DNA of 64,000 nt from Actinoplanes auranticolor (GTDB lineage Bacteria > Actinomycetota > Actinomycetes > Mycobacteriales > Micromonosporaceae): NCBI RefSeq assembly GCF_018332655.1, contig NZ_BOQL01000053.1:1-64000 (forward strand). The letters run 5' to 3'. A program made the translations under genes and the position numbers. The stretch's first letter is position 1; the number at the start of each line of letters is the position of its first letter. The notes below the pieces were generated by a model. That model was not told the origin of the DNA, did not search any database, and saw only the letters and a list, made by a program, of their open reading frames with translations. Positions 17,557 to 28,277 of this stretch are shown here, one piece after another.

Positions 17557-20072
17557 AACCACCGCCGCTGATGTGTCTGCTGGCGCCCCCGCCGGCGCCT
17601 GACCCTTCCGGGTCGGGCGCCGATCTTGTATCCCCGCCCGGTGCGCCGGCGCAGTGGTTGGTGGACGCCGCCGGCTGGGCGGCGGCCCGGCCATGGCTGG
17701 CCGCCGCGGCCGCCGGGCTGCTGGTGTCGTTCGTGGTAGTCCGTAACGTGGTCGATGGGTGGCGGCAGCGCCGCCACGCTGCCACCGCCCGCCTCATCAC
17801 CATCGCCCCGCCACCCGAAGTCGATCCGCACAGCGCGTCCGCGCTGTGGGCGAACCTGCACGGCACCCTCACCCCATCCCGGCCAAAGCGGCTCCTCTAC
17901 GGCAGCCCCCACCTGGTGTGGCAGTACACCTGGACCGGCCGCCATCTGCTGATCTCGGTGTGGGTACCCGGCACCGTCCCCCGAGGGGCGGTGGAAGCGG
18001 CCGTGCGCGCCGCGTGGCCCGGCGCCGCCTGCACCATCGACGAGCCGGCACCCCCACCCATCCCCCTCGACACCGCCGCTGCCGTGGGTGGGCATCTGCT
18101 GCCCACCGCCGCAGAATGGCTGCCCTTCGAAACCGATCACGACAACGACCCGCTACGCGCGCTGATGTCGGCCGGATCGCAGCTCAAACCCGGCGAACAC
18201 GCCTGCGTACAAGTCCTCGCCCGCCCGGCCAGCCCCCGCCGCGCCGCACGGGCCCGCCGAGCGGCAGGACGGCTCCGCGACGGCAAGACCGCCGTCCCAG
18301 CGATCAACCCCGCCGCACCGCTGCTCTGGATCCTCGAGGTCTTCCAGACGGGACCCTCCACGCGCCGTCCCGGCGCGGCGGCCGGTCCGGGACGCCGGGA
18401 CCCGGGTGTGGAACGCGACGTGCGGGCGATCCTCGACAAGACCGCCCACCCGCTGTGGACCATCGCCATCCGCTACGCCATCGCCAAGAACAACCAACGC
18501 GCAGGATCCCCGGCGCAGGCCCGGCTCCGCGGGATCGCGGACGCGGTCGCCTCGTCATTCGCCGTCTACGCCGCCCGCAACACCCTGGCCCACCGGGCTC
18601 GGATGAGCGCACCGGTGGCCGTGCTCGCGACACGGCGGCTCGGGGCAGGGTTCCTGGCCTCGACCCCGGAGCTCGCGGTCCTGGGCGCGCTGCCGCGGGA
18701 TCTGGCCGTCCCGGGCTTGGACCGGGCCCGGGCGAAGTCGATGCCGACACCGGTGGCGGTACCCACCGGCGGGCGCGGCACGAAGGTTCTCGGCGACGCC
18801 GAGATCGGCGGCCACGCCGTCGCCCTACCGGTGACCGACGCCCGCTACCACCTGCACGTGGTCGGCGCGACCGGCTCCGGCAAAACCACCATGCTCGTCA
18901 ACCTCGCCGTCGACGACATCACAGCCGGCCGCGGCACCGTGGTCATCGACCCGCACGGCGACATGGTCCTGGACATCCTCGACCGACTCCCCGCTTCAGT
19001 CGCCGGCCGGGTGGTGCTGTTCGACCCAGACCAGCCCAACCCGCCCACCCTCAACCCGCTGTCCGGTGACGACCCGGACCTGGTCGTCGACAACCTCGTG
19101 TCAATCTTCGGCACCATCTTCGCCAAAGCCTGGGGACCGCGGATGGACGACGTCATGCGCGTCGCCTGCCTCACCCTCCTACGGCACGCCAACGTGACCC
19201 TGCAACACATCCCGCCGCTGCTGAACTCCGCGCAGTTCCGGTCGGCGATGACCGTCGGACTCGACGACCCAGCCGGGCTGGCCGGGTTCTGGCAGTGGTA
19301 CGACGAACTCAACCCCGCCCTGCGCTCGCAGGTCATCGGTCCGGTCCTCGCCCGCCTGCGCGCGTTCCTGCTGCGCGACTTCGTCAAACGGACCATGCGC
19401 TACCCCACGTCGAGCTTCGACATGGGTGCAGTCCTCGACGGCGGCGCCCTGCTCGTCCGCATACCGAAAGGTCAGCTGGGAGAGGACACCAGCAAACTGC
19501 TGGGATCGCTGGTACTGGCGCAGGTGTGGCAGGCCGCCACCGCCCGCGCCAACATCCCAGCCGACCGGCGTCGCGACGCCACCCTGATCATCGACGAGGC
19601 GCAGAACTTCCTGACCCTCGCCAACTCCCTCGACTCGATGCTCGCCGAGGCCCGCAAGTACCGGCTGTCCATGGTGTTGGCGCATCAGGACCTGGCGCAG
19701 TTCCCGAAAGACCTGCTCGCCGCTGCGTCCGCGAACGCCCGCAACAAGATCTACTTCTCCGTGGCGCCCGAAGACGCACGGGTTCTGGCCCGGCACACGT
19801 TGCCGGAGCTGGACGAGCACGACCTGACCCACCTCCACGCCTACACCGCCGCCAGCCGCCTCGTGATCGCCGGCCGGCAGACCCCGGCATTCACCATGAA
19901 AACCCGCCCACCCAAACCGCTGGTCGGCGAGGCGACCGCGATCCGGCAGGCCGCCGCCGCCAAAGTGCCCGCCCAGGACACCAGCGCGATCGACGACCTC
20001 GTCGAACGGTTCTCGACGCGGCCGGACAACAACCGCCGGGCCCGCGGCAGCGGCGCGAGTTCGAAAACCTGA
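17553..20072 (+). CDS. VirD4/TraG-type coupling ATPase
   Basis: The 839-residue protein has an N-terminal membrane segment (about 45-65), a 350-residue extracore domain, then a HerA/TraG-type motor. Walker A is VVGATGSGKTTML at about 437-449. VVIDPHGDMVLDILDRLP is the DUF87/TraG strand, FDPDQPNPPTLNPLSG follows, and Walker B is LIIDEAQNF at about 678-686. AEARKYRLSMVLAHQDLAQF is the characteristic motif downstream. Such ATPases recruit DNA-protein substrates to the channel. It may also work with the replication-relaxation protein, now 8 kb away. GTG 17553 overlaps the virB4 stop. The operon ends at a hairpin at 20118. Confidence 0.9.
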   Translation: MKPPPLMCLLAPPPAPDPSGSGADLVSPPGAPAQWLVDAAGWAAARPWLAAAAAGLLVSFVVVRNVVDGWRQRRHAATARLITIAPPPEVDPHSASALWANLHGTLTPSRPKRLLYGSPHLVWQYTWTGRHLLISVWVPGTVPRGAVEAAVRAAWPGAACTIDEPAPPPIPLDTAAAVGGHLLPTAAEWLPFETDHDNDPLRALMSAGSQLKPGEHACVQVLARPASPRRAARARRAAGRLRDGKTAVPAINPAAPLLWILEVFQTGPSTRRPGAAAGPGRRDPGVERDVRAILDKTAHPLWTIAIRYAIAKNNQRAGSPAQARLRGIADAVASSFAVYAARNTLAHRARMSAPVAVLATRRLGAGFLASTPELAVLGALPRDLAVPGLDRARAKSMPTPVAVPTGGRGTKVLGDAEIGGHAVALPVTDARYHLHVVGATGSGKTTMLVNLAVDDITAGRGTVVIDPHGDMVLDILDRLPASVAGRVVLFDPDQPNPPTLNPLSGDDPDLVVDNLVSIFGTIFAKAWGPRMDDVMRVACLTLLRHANVTLQHIPPLLNSAQFRSAMTVGLDDPAGLAGFWQWYDELNPALRSQVIGPVLARLRAFLLRDFVKRTMRYPTSSFDMGAVLDGGALLVRIPKGQLGEDTSKLLGSLVLAQVWQAATARANIPADRRRDATLIIDEAQNFLTLANSLDSMLAEARKYRLSMVLAHQDLAQFPKDLLAAASANARNKIYFSVAPEDARVLARHTLPELDEHDLTHLHAYTAASRLVIAGRQTPAFTMKTRPPKPLVGEATAIRQAAAAKVPAQDTSAIDDLVERFSTRPDNNRRARGSGASSKT

Positions 20073-20117
20073 GCCACAGGCAATCATGATGCGACGGTGC
20101 TCAGTGGCTACATTGAG

Positions 20118-20135
20118 GTGGCCTAGACAGGCCAC
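20118..20135. terminator. Hairpin after the conjugation operon
   Basis: GTGGCCT and AGGCCAC form a 7-bp perfect stem with a four-base loop (AGAC), 46 bases beyond the coupling-ATPase stop. There is no T-run, which is common in high-GC actinobacteria. Confidence 0.5.
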
Positions 20136-20262
20136 GGTCAGTGGGCTGGCACCGACTTGTCGTACGCGACCGGGCCGCGCGTTATCGGCGGCAGATCCGT
20201 GCACATGACCTTGATGGCGCTCGGCGAGAGCCTGGCCGGTCCGTAGATGCAATGATCGCCCA

Positions 20263-20645
20263 ATGCCGTTCGTCGTCGATGTCTGCGTCGTCTTCCGCGC
20301 CCGCCAAGGCCTGCCTTCGCCGATCAGGGCACTGCTGGGCAGCAGCGACTCGCTCCCGGCGAGACTGTCGAGGTGGCCCTGCGAGCGGGTGTCGGCTTCG
20401 AGGACGGCGACCTCACCAAACGCGGCTGGTTCTTTGACACGGACGCGCTATCGGCGCGGCTGGCGGCGTGGGCGGACCTGCTCGGCGACGGCCCGTGGAC
20501 CGACCGGTTCCCCTTCCGCCCGACCTTCGAGCTGGTCGCCCGCCACCTGTACGGCGAACTCGTGCCCGAGGTCCCCAGTCTGGCCTTCGTGGAACTCGAG
20601 GACCGAACGTACGGTAGTCGGACGCGCTACCTGCCCAGCCCTTGA
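20263..20645 (+). pseudogene. Frameshifted 6-pyruvoyl-tetrahydropterin-synthase-like gene
   Basis: The first frame gives FVVDVCVVFRARQGLP, like the family's first strand (F-x-A-x-H-x-L). After one frame change near 20335 the sequence continues as GETVEVALRAGVGFEDGDL, then FDTDALSARLAAWADLL and RPTFELVARHLYGEL. The last fits the PTxE-type helix, and FVELEDRTYGSRTRYLP fits the final strand. The family's zinc-binding His residues are not convincing. The order resembles QueD/PTPS-like proteins, but similarity is by eye. It is probably inactive cargo debris at the left edge of the inserted region. Confidence 0.4.
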
Positions 20646-20853
20646 TCCCGGGTCTGTCGTCAGGCTCGCGTGACTGGGAGTCCGCTGCCGCGCAACTATC
20701 GGCGGCAGATTAATGCACCGAATGGTGTGTTGGTGCGAGCCACGGATGCCGATGGAGCCACCCGTGCTGATTTACTAAAGCATGCTCCCGTGGTTGAGTA
20801 TTCGCCGATTCCGTCACGTACGTTTCCGGTGCCCTAAACGGAACAGCGTCCAA

Positions 20854-21570
20854 TCAATATATCGGCCTGCCGAACCTTGCGGCCTTCCGCGGGAACCAGT
20901 CCGGGACACTCAATGGCGCATTGCGTACTCCGTAGCAGAGGAACTGCAGAAGAACGAAGGCGATGGTTGCATATGATCTTTCGAAGATTAAATCTTCCGT
21001 CTGAGAGAGCTCAGCGGAGAAGACTTGGTGGACTTTGAGAGCTCTGGCCTGGCGGTCGTATTGAATTGAGGAAATTGAGTTGTAGAGCTTTCGGGCGCTA
21101 CAACTCGCCTCATTCAGCCGGTAAAAATAGATGCCATCCCCGGCGAAGACGACACGTTCCGCCGGGCCAATATAACTGCCAGACTTGACCGCGGTTCCCG
21201 ATGACATTCTTGAGGTTCCGTATCGGATAAGGTGGAGGCAGACGGCAACGCTCCAGGAGATGGCATTCAGGGCCAGCACGAACGGAAAGAATGCCAGGGC
21301 TCCAATTGGATCTTTCGCCCATTTGACCCGCACCCTTGGATAATAGATTTCAGGCATATGACCGGGAATGGTATAGCCCGCCGACCATCCAGCCCGTTGT
21401 GCCGTAGATTCAAAGTAGACCGGCAGCGGCATCCCGGGCTCACTGCGCGGCGTTGCGGATGTCTCTGGTCGAGATCCCGCTATCAGGCTGGCACGAAGCT
21501 GTAGCGCCCCCAGTAAATCTGCATCCTCGTCAGTCCAGGTGTCCGGTGAGGCATCCAGGATCGCATCCAT
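20854..21570 (-). CDS. Membrane protein of unknown function
   Basis: The 238-residue product starts at ATG 21570. A hydrophobic stretch, IGALAFFPFVLALNAISWSVAVCLHLI (about 89-115), looks like one or two membrane helices, and a second, ATIAFVLLQFLCYGV, lies near the C-terminus (about 202-216). The soluble part between has a beta-rich pattern (ERVVFAGDGIYFYRLNE), perhaps a PH-like domain. Base composition is lower in GC than the conjugation genes, a sign of recent acquisition. It is divergent from the pentapeptide-repeat gene; the 134-base gap between them would hold both promoters. No family recognised. Confidence 0.6.
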   Translation of the reverse strand: MDAILDASPDTWTDEDADLLGALQLRASLIAGSRPETSATPRSEPGMPLPVYFESTAQRAGWSAGYTIPGHMPEIYYPRVRVKWAKDPIGALAFFPFVLALNAISWSVAVCLHLIRYGTSRMSSGTAVKSGSYIGPAERVVFAGDGIYFYRLNEASCSARKLYNSISSIQYDRQARALKVHQVFSAELSQTEDLIFERSYATIAFVLLQFLCYGVRNAPLSVPDWFPRKAARFGRPIY

Positions 21571-21704
21571 GAGAAACCAGTATCACGATCGGATACGGTA
21601 ACCGTCCACGACACGCTTCTCGTTCGGTGAGTAGATAAGCGCGGCAGCCGCTAACACCTACGTCCGCTCTGCCGTCATCCTGTCGGGGCTGACATGATGG
21701 CCGC

Positions 21705-22628
21705 ATGGCTGATGACGAGCAGCGCTGGGAACCCGGGCATGCCCCTCGAATGTGGCCGTTCTGGATGGCTTCCTCGGTGGCGGTCTTGGCGTCCGCTCTT
21801 GTTCTTGCCACCGCATTCTTCTGGCTCGACCACAGCCTCATACCGCCGGCCGCGGCGGGCACCTCGAGCGCCGACCGCACGCTGAACGTTTTCAAGTCGG
21901 CAGTGGCCCTGGCGACCTTCGCAGGTGCGGTGCTCGCCGGCGTGTACGCCTATCGCAAGCAGAAACTCACTGAAGGCGACGCCAAGCGCGCCGACGCCGA
22001 GCAGCTCCTCAGCCGTTTCGGAAAGGCATCCGAACAGCTCGGTCACGAAAGTCCGGCGGTTCGGCTGGCCGGCGTCCACGCCATGAGCTCGTTGGCAGAT
22101 GACTGGGTCCAGCAGCGTCAGTTGTGCATCGACGTACTAACCGTCTATCTCCAGGTCCCGTACGAAGCGGATCCCGACAAGCGTGACTATCTGCACGGCG
22201 AAATGATTGTCCGGCGGACGATCGTACGATTGATCCGTGATCATCTGCGCCCTGGATTCTCGCGCGTTTCTTGGCAGGGCATGAACTTCCGCTTCGAGGA
22301 CGCGATTTTTTACGGCGGCGACCTCACCGGAGCTCACTTCGTCAGCGGCAAGGTGTCTTTTCATCGCGCCCGCTTCCGGGAGGGCAACTTCTACCTCAGT
22401 GACGCGGTTTTCAGTGGTGCCCGCATCTGGTTCACGGAAGCAACCGTCGAAGGCGGTCGCGTCAGTTTCGCCAATGCCAAAATGACGGGTGGACTGTTGG
22501 ATTTCACAGGCGCTTCCGTGACCAGCGGCGAGGTTGTACTTAAGGGCTTCGATCACCAGGGCGGCGAATTGGTGGCCGGATCACCCGCGGCCTTGTTCGA
22601 GGAGGCAAAGAGTGCACCTCAGCAGTGA
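21705..22628 (+). CDS. Pentapeptide-repeat membrane protein
   Basis: ATG 21705 begins a 307-residue protein. Two membrane helices lie at about 19-42 and 62-84. They are followed by a cytosolic region with a coiled helix (EGDAKRADAEQLLSRFGKAS) and the motif SPAVRLAGVHAMSSLADDW, common in actinobacterial pentapeptide-repeat membrane proteins. The C-terminal third shows relaxed A(D/N)(L/F)xx repeats: FRFEDAIFYGGDLTGAHF, FHRARFREGNFYLSDAVFSG, FTEATVEGG. These would form a right-handed quadrilateral beta-helix. Its role is unknown. It neighbours the NACHT gene, and together they may be a defence or stress cassette (inference). Confidence 0.75.
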   Translation: MADDEQRWEPGHAPRMWPFWMASSVAVLASALVLATAFFWLDHSLIPPAAAGTSSADRTLNVFKSAVALATFAGAVLAGVYAYRKQKLTEGDAKRADAEQLLSRFGKASEQLGHESPAVRLAGVHAMSSLADDWVQQRQLCIDVLTVYLQVPYEADPDKRDYLHGEMIVRRTIVRLIRDHLRPGFSRVSWQGMNFRFEDAIFYGGDLTGAHFVSGKVSFHRARFREGNFYLSDAVFSGARIWFTEATVEGGRVSFANAKMTGGLLDFTGASVTSGEVVLKGFDHQGGELVAGSPAALFEEAKSAPQQ

Positions 22629-22942
22629 GATCGCGGCTCGCGTAAGCTGAATTCGATTCCGGCTTCAGCCTGCATGCACACACTCCTGTTCGAGTAGCCT
22701 ATGGGGGCGTGCTCTCATCGGCAGTTGAATGCCCTGACAATAGGAGGTTATCGACCGTCGGTCGCGAGGACTTACGTCGTCAGACGAGTGGCCATCCGGC
22801 CCTCGGCGTGACCGACGCGTTATCGACCCTCCGATGCTTGACCCACGCACGGGGCCGCCGATCGCAGGTTGCGGCAGCTGCGCGCGGCCGGAACTCGTGG
22901 TCGTAGTTGGGGTGAGGCTGCGGGCCGGTCACGTTAGGTTGG
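22629..22942. other. Gap upstream of the NACHT gene
   Basis: These 314 bases hold no supported coding sequence. They should contain the promoter of the NACHT gene; no clear ribosome site precedes ATG 22943 and the in-frame ATG 22973 is an alternative start. Confidence 0.4.
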
Positions 22943-23605
22943 ATGCAGACGTGCCGGTTCTGTGGGGGTGCGATGAGACGCGGTTCAGGGCCGGGCCTGC
23001 CATCGCTGGCCCTGATGGTGAGCCTGCTGTTTGCCCTGGTTGCGAACCTGGCCACGAACACCGTCGACCCTCCTGACTCCTGGAAGTGGTGGGCGCCGGC
23101 GGTGTGGGTGCTGGTTGGGCTGCTGGTACTCGCTTCATTGCGGGTAAGCCATGTGCTGCTCACCCAGCAGGCGGCTCAACCAGACATGGATCTTCAGGTC
23201 GAGACAGACTTGGCGACCCGGTTGGAGAGACAGTGGTCGGCCGAGGCAGTACGGCTGGAAATGACCCGGCCGGCGCCGTTGCGGGTGAAATGGTCCACGA
23301 CAGGCCGGCCGGCGGCGAGCCGGGCCGCGGTGGTGCACGACCCGCTGGGTGGTGATTGGCAGCAGTTCCCGCTGCGCGGACACACCGACGTGCCGCTTGC
23401 CGGAGGTTCCGGAGACTCGATCAACCAGCAGATCGTCACGGCGTTCCGGAGTCTGCGGCATCGGCAACTCACGGTGCTCGGCGACCCGGGTAAGGGCAAG
23501 AGCGGTTTCGCACTGTTGCTCACCTTGGGTTTGATCCGGACGCGACAGCCGGATGAACCCGTGCCGGTGCTGCTGGCCATCACGACGTGGGATCCGCGGG
23601 AGAGT

Positions 23606-24523
23606 GAGCCATTTTCAATCTGGGTAGCGGTCGGCTTCGACGTGGTGCAGGACGAGGATGGCCTGCATGATTGCGGTCGCTCGGCGTGGGCAGCAGCGGA
23701 GCTTGACCAGGATTTTCCAGGTCTTGAGGGTGGCGATCGCACGTTCGCCGCAGGCTCGGATCTTCGTGTGGGCCCGGTTGACGGCCTTCTGTCGGCGTGA
23801 CAATTTCGGCCGGAATCGGCGCCGTTTGAACGGGGTGCGCACGCTGCCGCGGGCACCCTGATAGCCCTTGTCGGCGAAGGTCATCACCTCTGCGCTGGTC
23901 AGCGCCTCGATGATGCGGTGAGTGCGGGCTGCGGTCAGGTCGTGGACCGAACCCGGCAACGCCGGCGACGCCCAGATGAGGCGGCCGGCGGCATCGGAGA
24001 TGACCTGCACGTTCACGCCATGGCGTTTGTGCTTTCCCGAGTAGTAGGGCTTCTGGTCGGCGACCCGGTCGATCGGGATCAGCGTGCCGTCGAGGATCGC
24101 GTACGCCAGTCGGCGGATCCGCTGCATTGCGGTGGCCAGGTCGTCGGCAGCTTGCGCCAGCAGGGCGATCGCTTCCTGCACGTAGCGCCAGGCGGTGCTC
24201 ACCCCAACCTCGAACCCGGCAGCCAGCCGGGTATATGTATCGCCATGACGCAGGTGGGCAAGGGCGAGCAGTGCTTGGCGTCCCGCGTCAAGACGCCGCC
24301 ACCTGGACCGACGCTGGTTGCGGTGGCCGCGGATGCGGTCGGCGAGATGGTTCAGGGTCCGGCTGGACAACGAGATCGTGGACGGGTAACACAGCACGAG
24401 CGAGGCTCCCGGTCAGGGCATCGGGTTTTGGTCGATTTGCTGTCTTACCTGGAGCCTCGCCCTCATCGATCCGCGGCCCTCGCCTACCCGCGCTGACCTG
24501 CAAGATCAGGTTGGAAAAGGCTC
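23606..24523 (-). mobile_element. IS5-superfamily insertion sequence, complete copy
   Basis: The element is 918 bp. Its ends are GAGCCATTTTCAATCTG (left) and the complement of GAGCCTTTTCCAACCTG (right), imperfect terminal inverted repeats. It is flanked by a direct duplication AGT (23603-23605 and 24524-24526). It carries a single transposase gene. Two more pieces of the same IS occur at 60633-60733 and 62302-62955. Size and 3-bp duplication agree with the IS5-related groups that carry a short transposase. Confidence 0.9.
23615..24397 (-). CDS. IS5-type DDE transposase (DDE_Tnp_4-like)
   Basis: The 260-residue protein starts at 24397. The N-terminal helix-turn-helix includes TYTRLAAGFEVGVSTAWRYV. 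Catalytic candidates are Asp in AILDGTLIPID, Asp in PGSVHDLTAAR, Asp in TFADKGYQGARG and the final Glu in ACGERAIATLKTWKIL. All the expected blocks are present, so it may be active, although its target gene shows a single clean insertion. The start lies 126 bases from the right end of the IS. The C-terminal segment lies only nine bases from the left end. Confidence 0.9.
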   Translation of the reverse strand: MLCYPSTISLSSRTLNHLADRIRGHRNQRRSRWRRLDAGRQALLALAHLRHGDTYTRLAAGFEVGVSTAWRYVQEAIALLAQAADDLATAMQRIRRLAYAILDGTLIPIDRVADQKPYYSGKHKRHGVNVQVISDAAGRLIWASPALPGSVHDLTAARTHRIIEALTSAEVMTFADKGYQGARGSVRTPFKRRRFRPKLSRRQKAVNRAHTKIRACGERAIATLKTWKILVKLRCCPRRATAIMQAILVLHHVEADRYPD

Positions 24524-27500
24524 AGTGTCGACACGTTCGTCGCCCGGCGGCTGGCTGAGGAGTACGCGGCCGTGCTGCAGCCGTTTGGCGACCCTCTCCG
24601 AGTGGCCGAACGGCTGGTCGAGCGGCGCCGGGTGCTACCGCTGCTGGACGGTTTGGACGAACTGGCCCGGGAGCAGTTCGGACAGGCAATGCGTGCCCTG
24701 GAGGCGTACGCGGCCGAAGGCGGTCCGCTGGTGGCGACCTGCCGCAGCAACGAGTACGACGACGTTGTTACCCGGACCGGAACGTTTCTGACCACCGCGG
24801 CGGCGGTCGAGTTGGAGCCGGTCGAGATCGGCGCTGCGCTCGAGTATCTGTCTTATCCGGAGACCGCCCAGCCCCGTTGGGAACCGGTCTTCGCTCACCT
24901 CAGGGCGTTGATAACCGATCCTCCGCAGGCCGGGTCCACAACGAGCCCCGATCCGCTGGCGGCCGCGTTGTCCACACCGCTGATGGTGTCTCTGGCCCGC
25001 ACCACGTACCGGCAACCCTCCACCCAGCCGGCCGACTTGATCCAGCTCGGCTCGAAGCAGGCGGTGACCGATCGGCTGCTGGACACCTTCGTCACGGTCG
25101 TCTACACAGACCGGACCGCCGCCGACAATGACCGAGGCGCCGAATGGCGCCAACCCGGCACGAGGACGTCCGGCCGGGGAACTTCCTGGCGGCGACGGGC
25201 GTATGAGCCGGCGCGGGCACGTCGATGGCTGGAAAGCCTGGCATACCATCTCTTCATCAGCGGTGCTCGTGATTGGCGCTGGTGGCAGCTTCGGACCGAC
25301 CTGTTCGCCGCCCGTCCCGGGCTGACCCGGGCATCGACCGTGATGGCCGCGGTGACTCTGTCGGGGCTCATAGCGGGCCTGATCGGTCTGCTGGTAAGGG
25401 GAAACACGGCCTGGGCTGCGGCGTCGGGAGCCGCCGTGATGGCCGTTGCCGCAGCCGGCTGGCTAGAGCCGCTTTGGTCGCCGGGGAGCCCGCGGGTCAC
25501 CCGGGCGGTGTTTCGGACGTCCCGTCGCATCCGCCTCGCAAAGCTGGGTCTCCAGATAAGCCATGCATTCGGCGGTGCCGCACTGGCCGCGCTGATCCTC
25601 GGCGAAGCTGCTCTCGTCCTCATCGGTGGGTCGGGCTATGCGGCTCTCATCGCTCTCGTGCCGGTTTGGCACCGGGTCACGCCGCCACATCGGGCGCCCG
25701 GCGCCGTCCGGGTCGCCGCTCTCACGGCGACCCAACAAGCGCTGATCGGTGGCTCGGCGTTCGCTCTCTTCGCCACCTTGACCGATGTTGCGCCCGTCGA
25801 GGCAGGCGTCACCGCAGCCCTGATCTACGGGGCCATGGTTGGCCTCACCGTGCGGGGCTGGGCCTGGACCCGATACCGGCTCACCCACGCCCGGCTCGCG
25901 CTGGGAAATCGCCTGCCCTGGCGACTGCAACCGTTTCTCGCCCACGCCCACCAGCACGGCCTCCTTCGTCAGGCCGGACTCACCTACCAGTACCGGCACG
26001 CCGTACTCCAGGACCACTTGGCGCTTCGACCCCGCCTCCACAATCTCCGAGCCCGTGCCGCCACAGGCGACAGAGACGCGACCTGGAGGCTGGCTGAGCT
26101 TCTCAGCGAACAAGGACGTAACGGCGAAGCCATCGAGGTGCTGCGCGCCTACGTCGACACCCATCCCAGCGACACCATGTCGCATTCCCGCTTGGTCACT
26201 GCGCTGAGCGAGGAAGGCCGCATCGACGAGGTGATCGATAGTCTCCGGGCTCGCGCGCAGACCGGAAATTGGTGGGATTGGTCGGCGCCCTCCGAACTCG
26301 TCAGATTTCTCGAGCAACAGGATCGCGTTGACGAGGCGATCGAAGTCCTGCGGCAGCAGGCTGTCACCGGTGACCGGCAGTCCAGGACGTCGTTGGCCGA
26401 CCGGCTAGCCGAGCGAGGCCGCGTCGACGAGGCGATCGACATGCTGCGATCACTCGCCGCCGAGGCCGACGCGGACGACCGGTACGCAGCTCATCGGCTG
26501 GTGGATCTCCTGGTGAACGAGGGACGCCTCGACGATGTACGAGCGCTCGCCGTCTCTGATAGCGATGTCGACGGATACGCGGCCCGCCGATCGGTCCGCC
26601 TGTTAGTCGAGCAGGACCGCGTCGATGAGGCGATCGAGGTGCTGCGGCTGCGCGCCGAGGCCGGCACCGACAGCCCTGACGACATTGACCGCGTGGCGTG
26701 GACGCTCAACAACACCGGCCGTGGGGCGGAGGCGCGGAACATTCTGCAGGCGCGCGCTGACGCAGACGGTTGGTCGGCCGCCTGGCAGGGCTTCAACGAC
26801 CTGATCGACTTGGAGAACTTCGACATCTTGATGGCCCAGACCACGGCCGGCTGGTCCACCGCTTGGCATCTGGACCACCTGCTGGCCGAGACAGGTCGCA
26901 TCACCGCGCTCGAGGCCCGCGACGCCGCTCAGAAGTGGTCGGCGACCTGGCATCTGGACGGCCTGCTGGCCGCACAAGGCCGGATCGGGGACCTGAAATC
27001 CCGCGCCGACGCCGGTGGCTGGTCCGCCGCATGGCACCTGGTCGGTCTCCTGGCCGATCAGGGGTCACTCGACGAGCTCGCAGTCTGGGCCGAGGCGGGC
27101 AACGGATATGCCGCCCGCCGCTTTGCTGATCTTCTCGCCGGGCAGGGGCGCGTCGATGAGGCGATCAATGTCTTGCAAGCCCGTATCGGTGCTGAAGCCG
27201 ACGATACCTACGCCGCTCGGCAACTGCTCAAGACCATGGTCCAACGAGGTCGCGTGGACGAGGCGATCAACGTCCTGAGAACGCGCATCGGCATCGATAC
27301 CGACGAGGTTTATGTCCTTCACCGGTCGGTCGACATGCTCACCGAGAACGACCGCTTGGATGACGCGATGAACGTCCTTCGAGCGCCCGCGGCCGACGGC
27401 GACTTGCCCGCTGCGCGCCAGCTGGCCGACATGCTGGCTCGGCAGGGCCGCGTCGATGAGGCCATCGACGTATTGCGCCCCTTCGCTGCCGAGTTCGCCG

Positions 27501-27844
27501 ACGACAGATACAACAGCGGAGAACTACCAGCCCTTCTGGCGAAGTACGGCCGCGTCGACGATCTGCGGGCCCTCGCCGGCGACGGCAACTGGCACGCGGC
27601 CCACCACTTGGCCGACATACGTGCCCGGGAGGGCCGCCTCGATGAGGCAGTCGAGATCGTGCGACCGTATGCCGCCACGGCCGCCGACTCGCACACCGCG
27701 ATATGGGCAGCCGAACTGCTGGCCGAGTACGGCCGTATCGACGAGGCCGTCGACATCCTCCGAGCTCGCCTCGATTCCGGTGACGCCCAAGCGGCCGGAT
27801 CTCTGGCGAGGTTGGGCCGGAAGCGGGACACCGGATCGGCGTAG

Positions 27845-28277
27845 CCGGGACGCGGCCCCCTCGGAGGTCATTGGCGCGCCCTTGGCCAAGTGACGGGCCG
27901 GGCCGCGTGCCGGCGGCACCCGGCCGGCCAGGATACGGACGTCCATCAGCACATATGGCCCGTTCGCCAACCGTGCGCCTGCCCCACGCAGACCTCTCGG
28001 ACGCGACTTAGAGTTCGCGCCGAGGCCACCGAAGACCGTCACAGTCACAGTCACACTGAGATCGACTGGTCTGTCAGCGCGCATGGTGCGGTCTTCCGTG
28101 GATCTTTCCGCTGGCTCTTCACCATCCCTTCACCACCGATCGCCCCGCCCGGGCTGACGAATAGTGCCAGCGGGGTGATTCCTGCTGCACACAGGCCGTG
28201 CTTCGGCCTGCCTGCCGCCTCGCCGATCCCAGACACCCTCCCTCGGAGGGCAGTCTCTTCCGCTTGGAGCATCCACA
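27845..28277. other. Gap between cargo and the replication-relaxation gene
   Basis: This 433-base gap has no supported gene. It contains three tandem GTCACA hexamers (28038-28055) in a span also carrying a GTCAG word, about 230 bases upstream of GTG 28278. These might belong to the promoter of the replication-relaxation gene. Confidence 0.4.

Larger units (their letters stand above)
22943..27844 (+). pseudogene. NACHT-TPR (STAND) protein gene interrupted by an IS
   Basis: Without the 921 bases of IS plus one repeat, the two halves join in frame (WDPRES + VDTFVARRLAEEY), giving a protein of about 1,326 residues. N-terminal part: a Cys motif CRFCGG, two membrane helices (about 26-42 and 50-68), then the NACHT P-loop LTVLGDPGKGKSGFALL. 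Beyond the insertion: Walker-B-like LPLLDGLDEL, VATCRSNEY (sensor) and TPLMVSLARTTYR. Then follow 5-6 membrane helices (about 25,340-25,860) and some 15 TPR-like repeats of the form GRVDEAIDVLR. STAND proteins of this type act in immunity or signalling. The right half alone could start at GTG 24572 but lacks the P-loop, so function is lost. Confidence 0.88.

Noticed and set aside
16830-18140. Long minus-strand frame across the VirB4/VirD4 junction
   Set aside because: It is antisense to well-supported ATPase genes and its translation is repetitive Gly/Arg/Pro.
28038-28055. Three GTCACA hexamers as a possible iteron array
   Set aside because: Only three short units, no further copies; too weak to call an origin.
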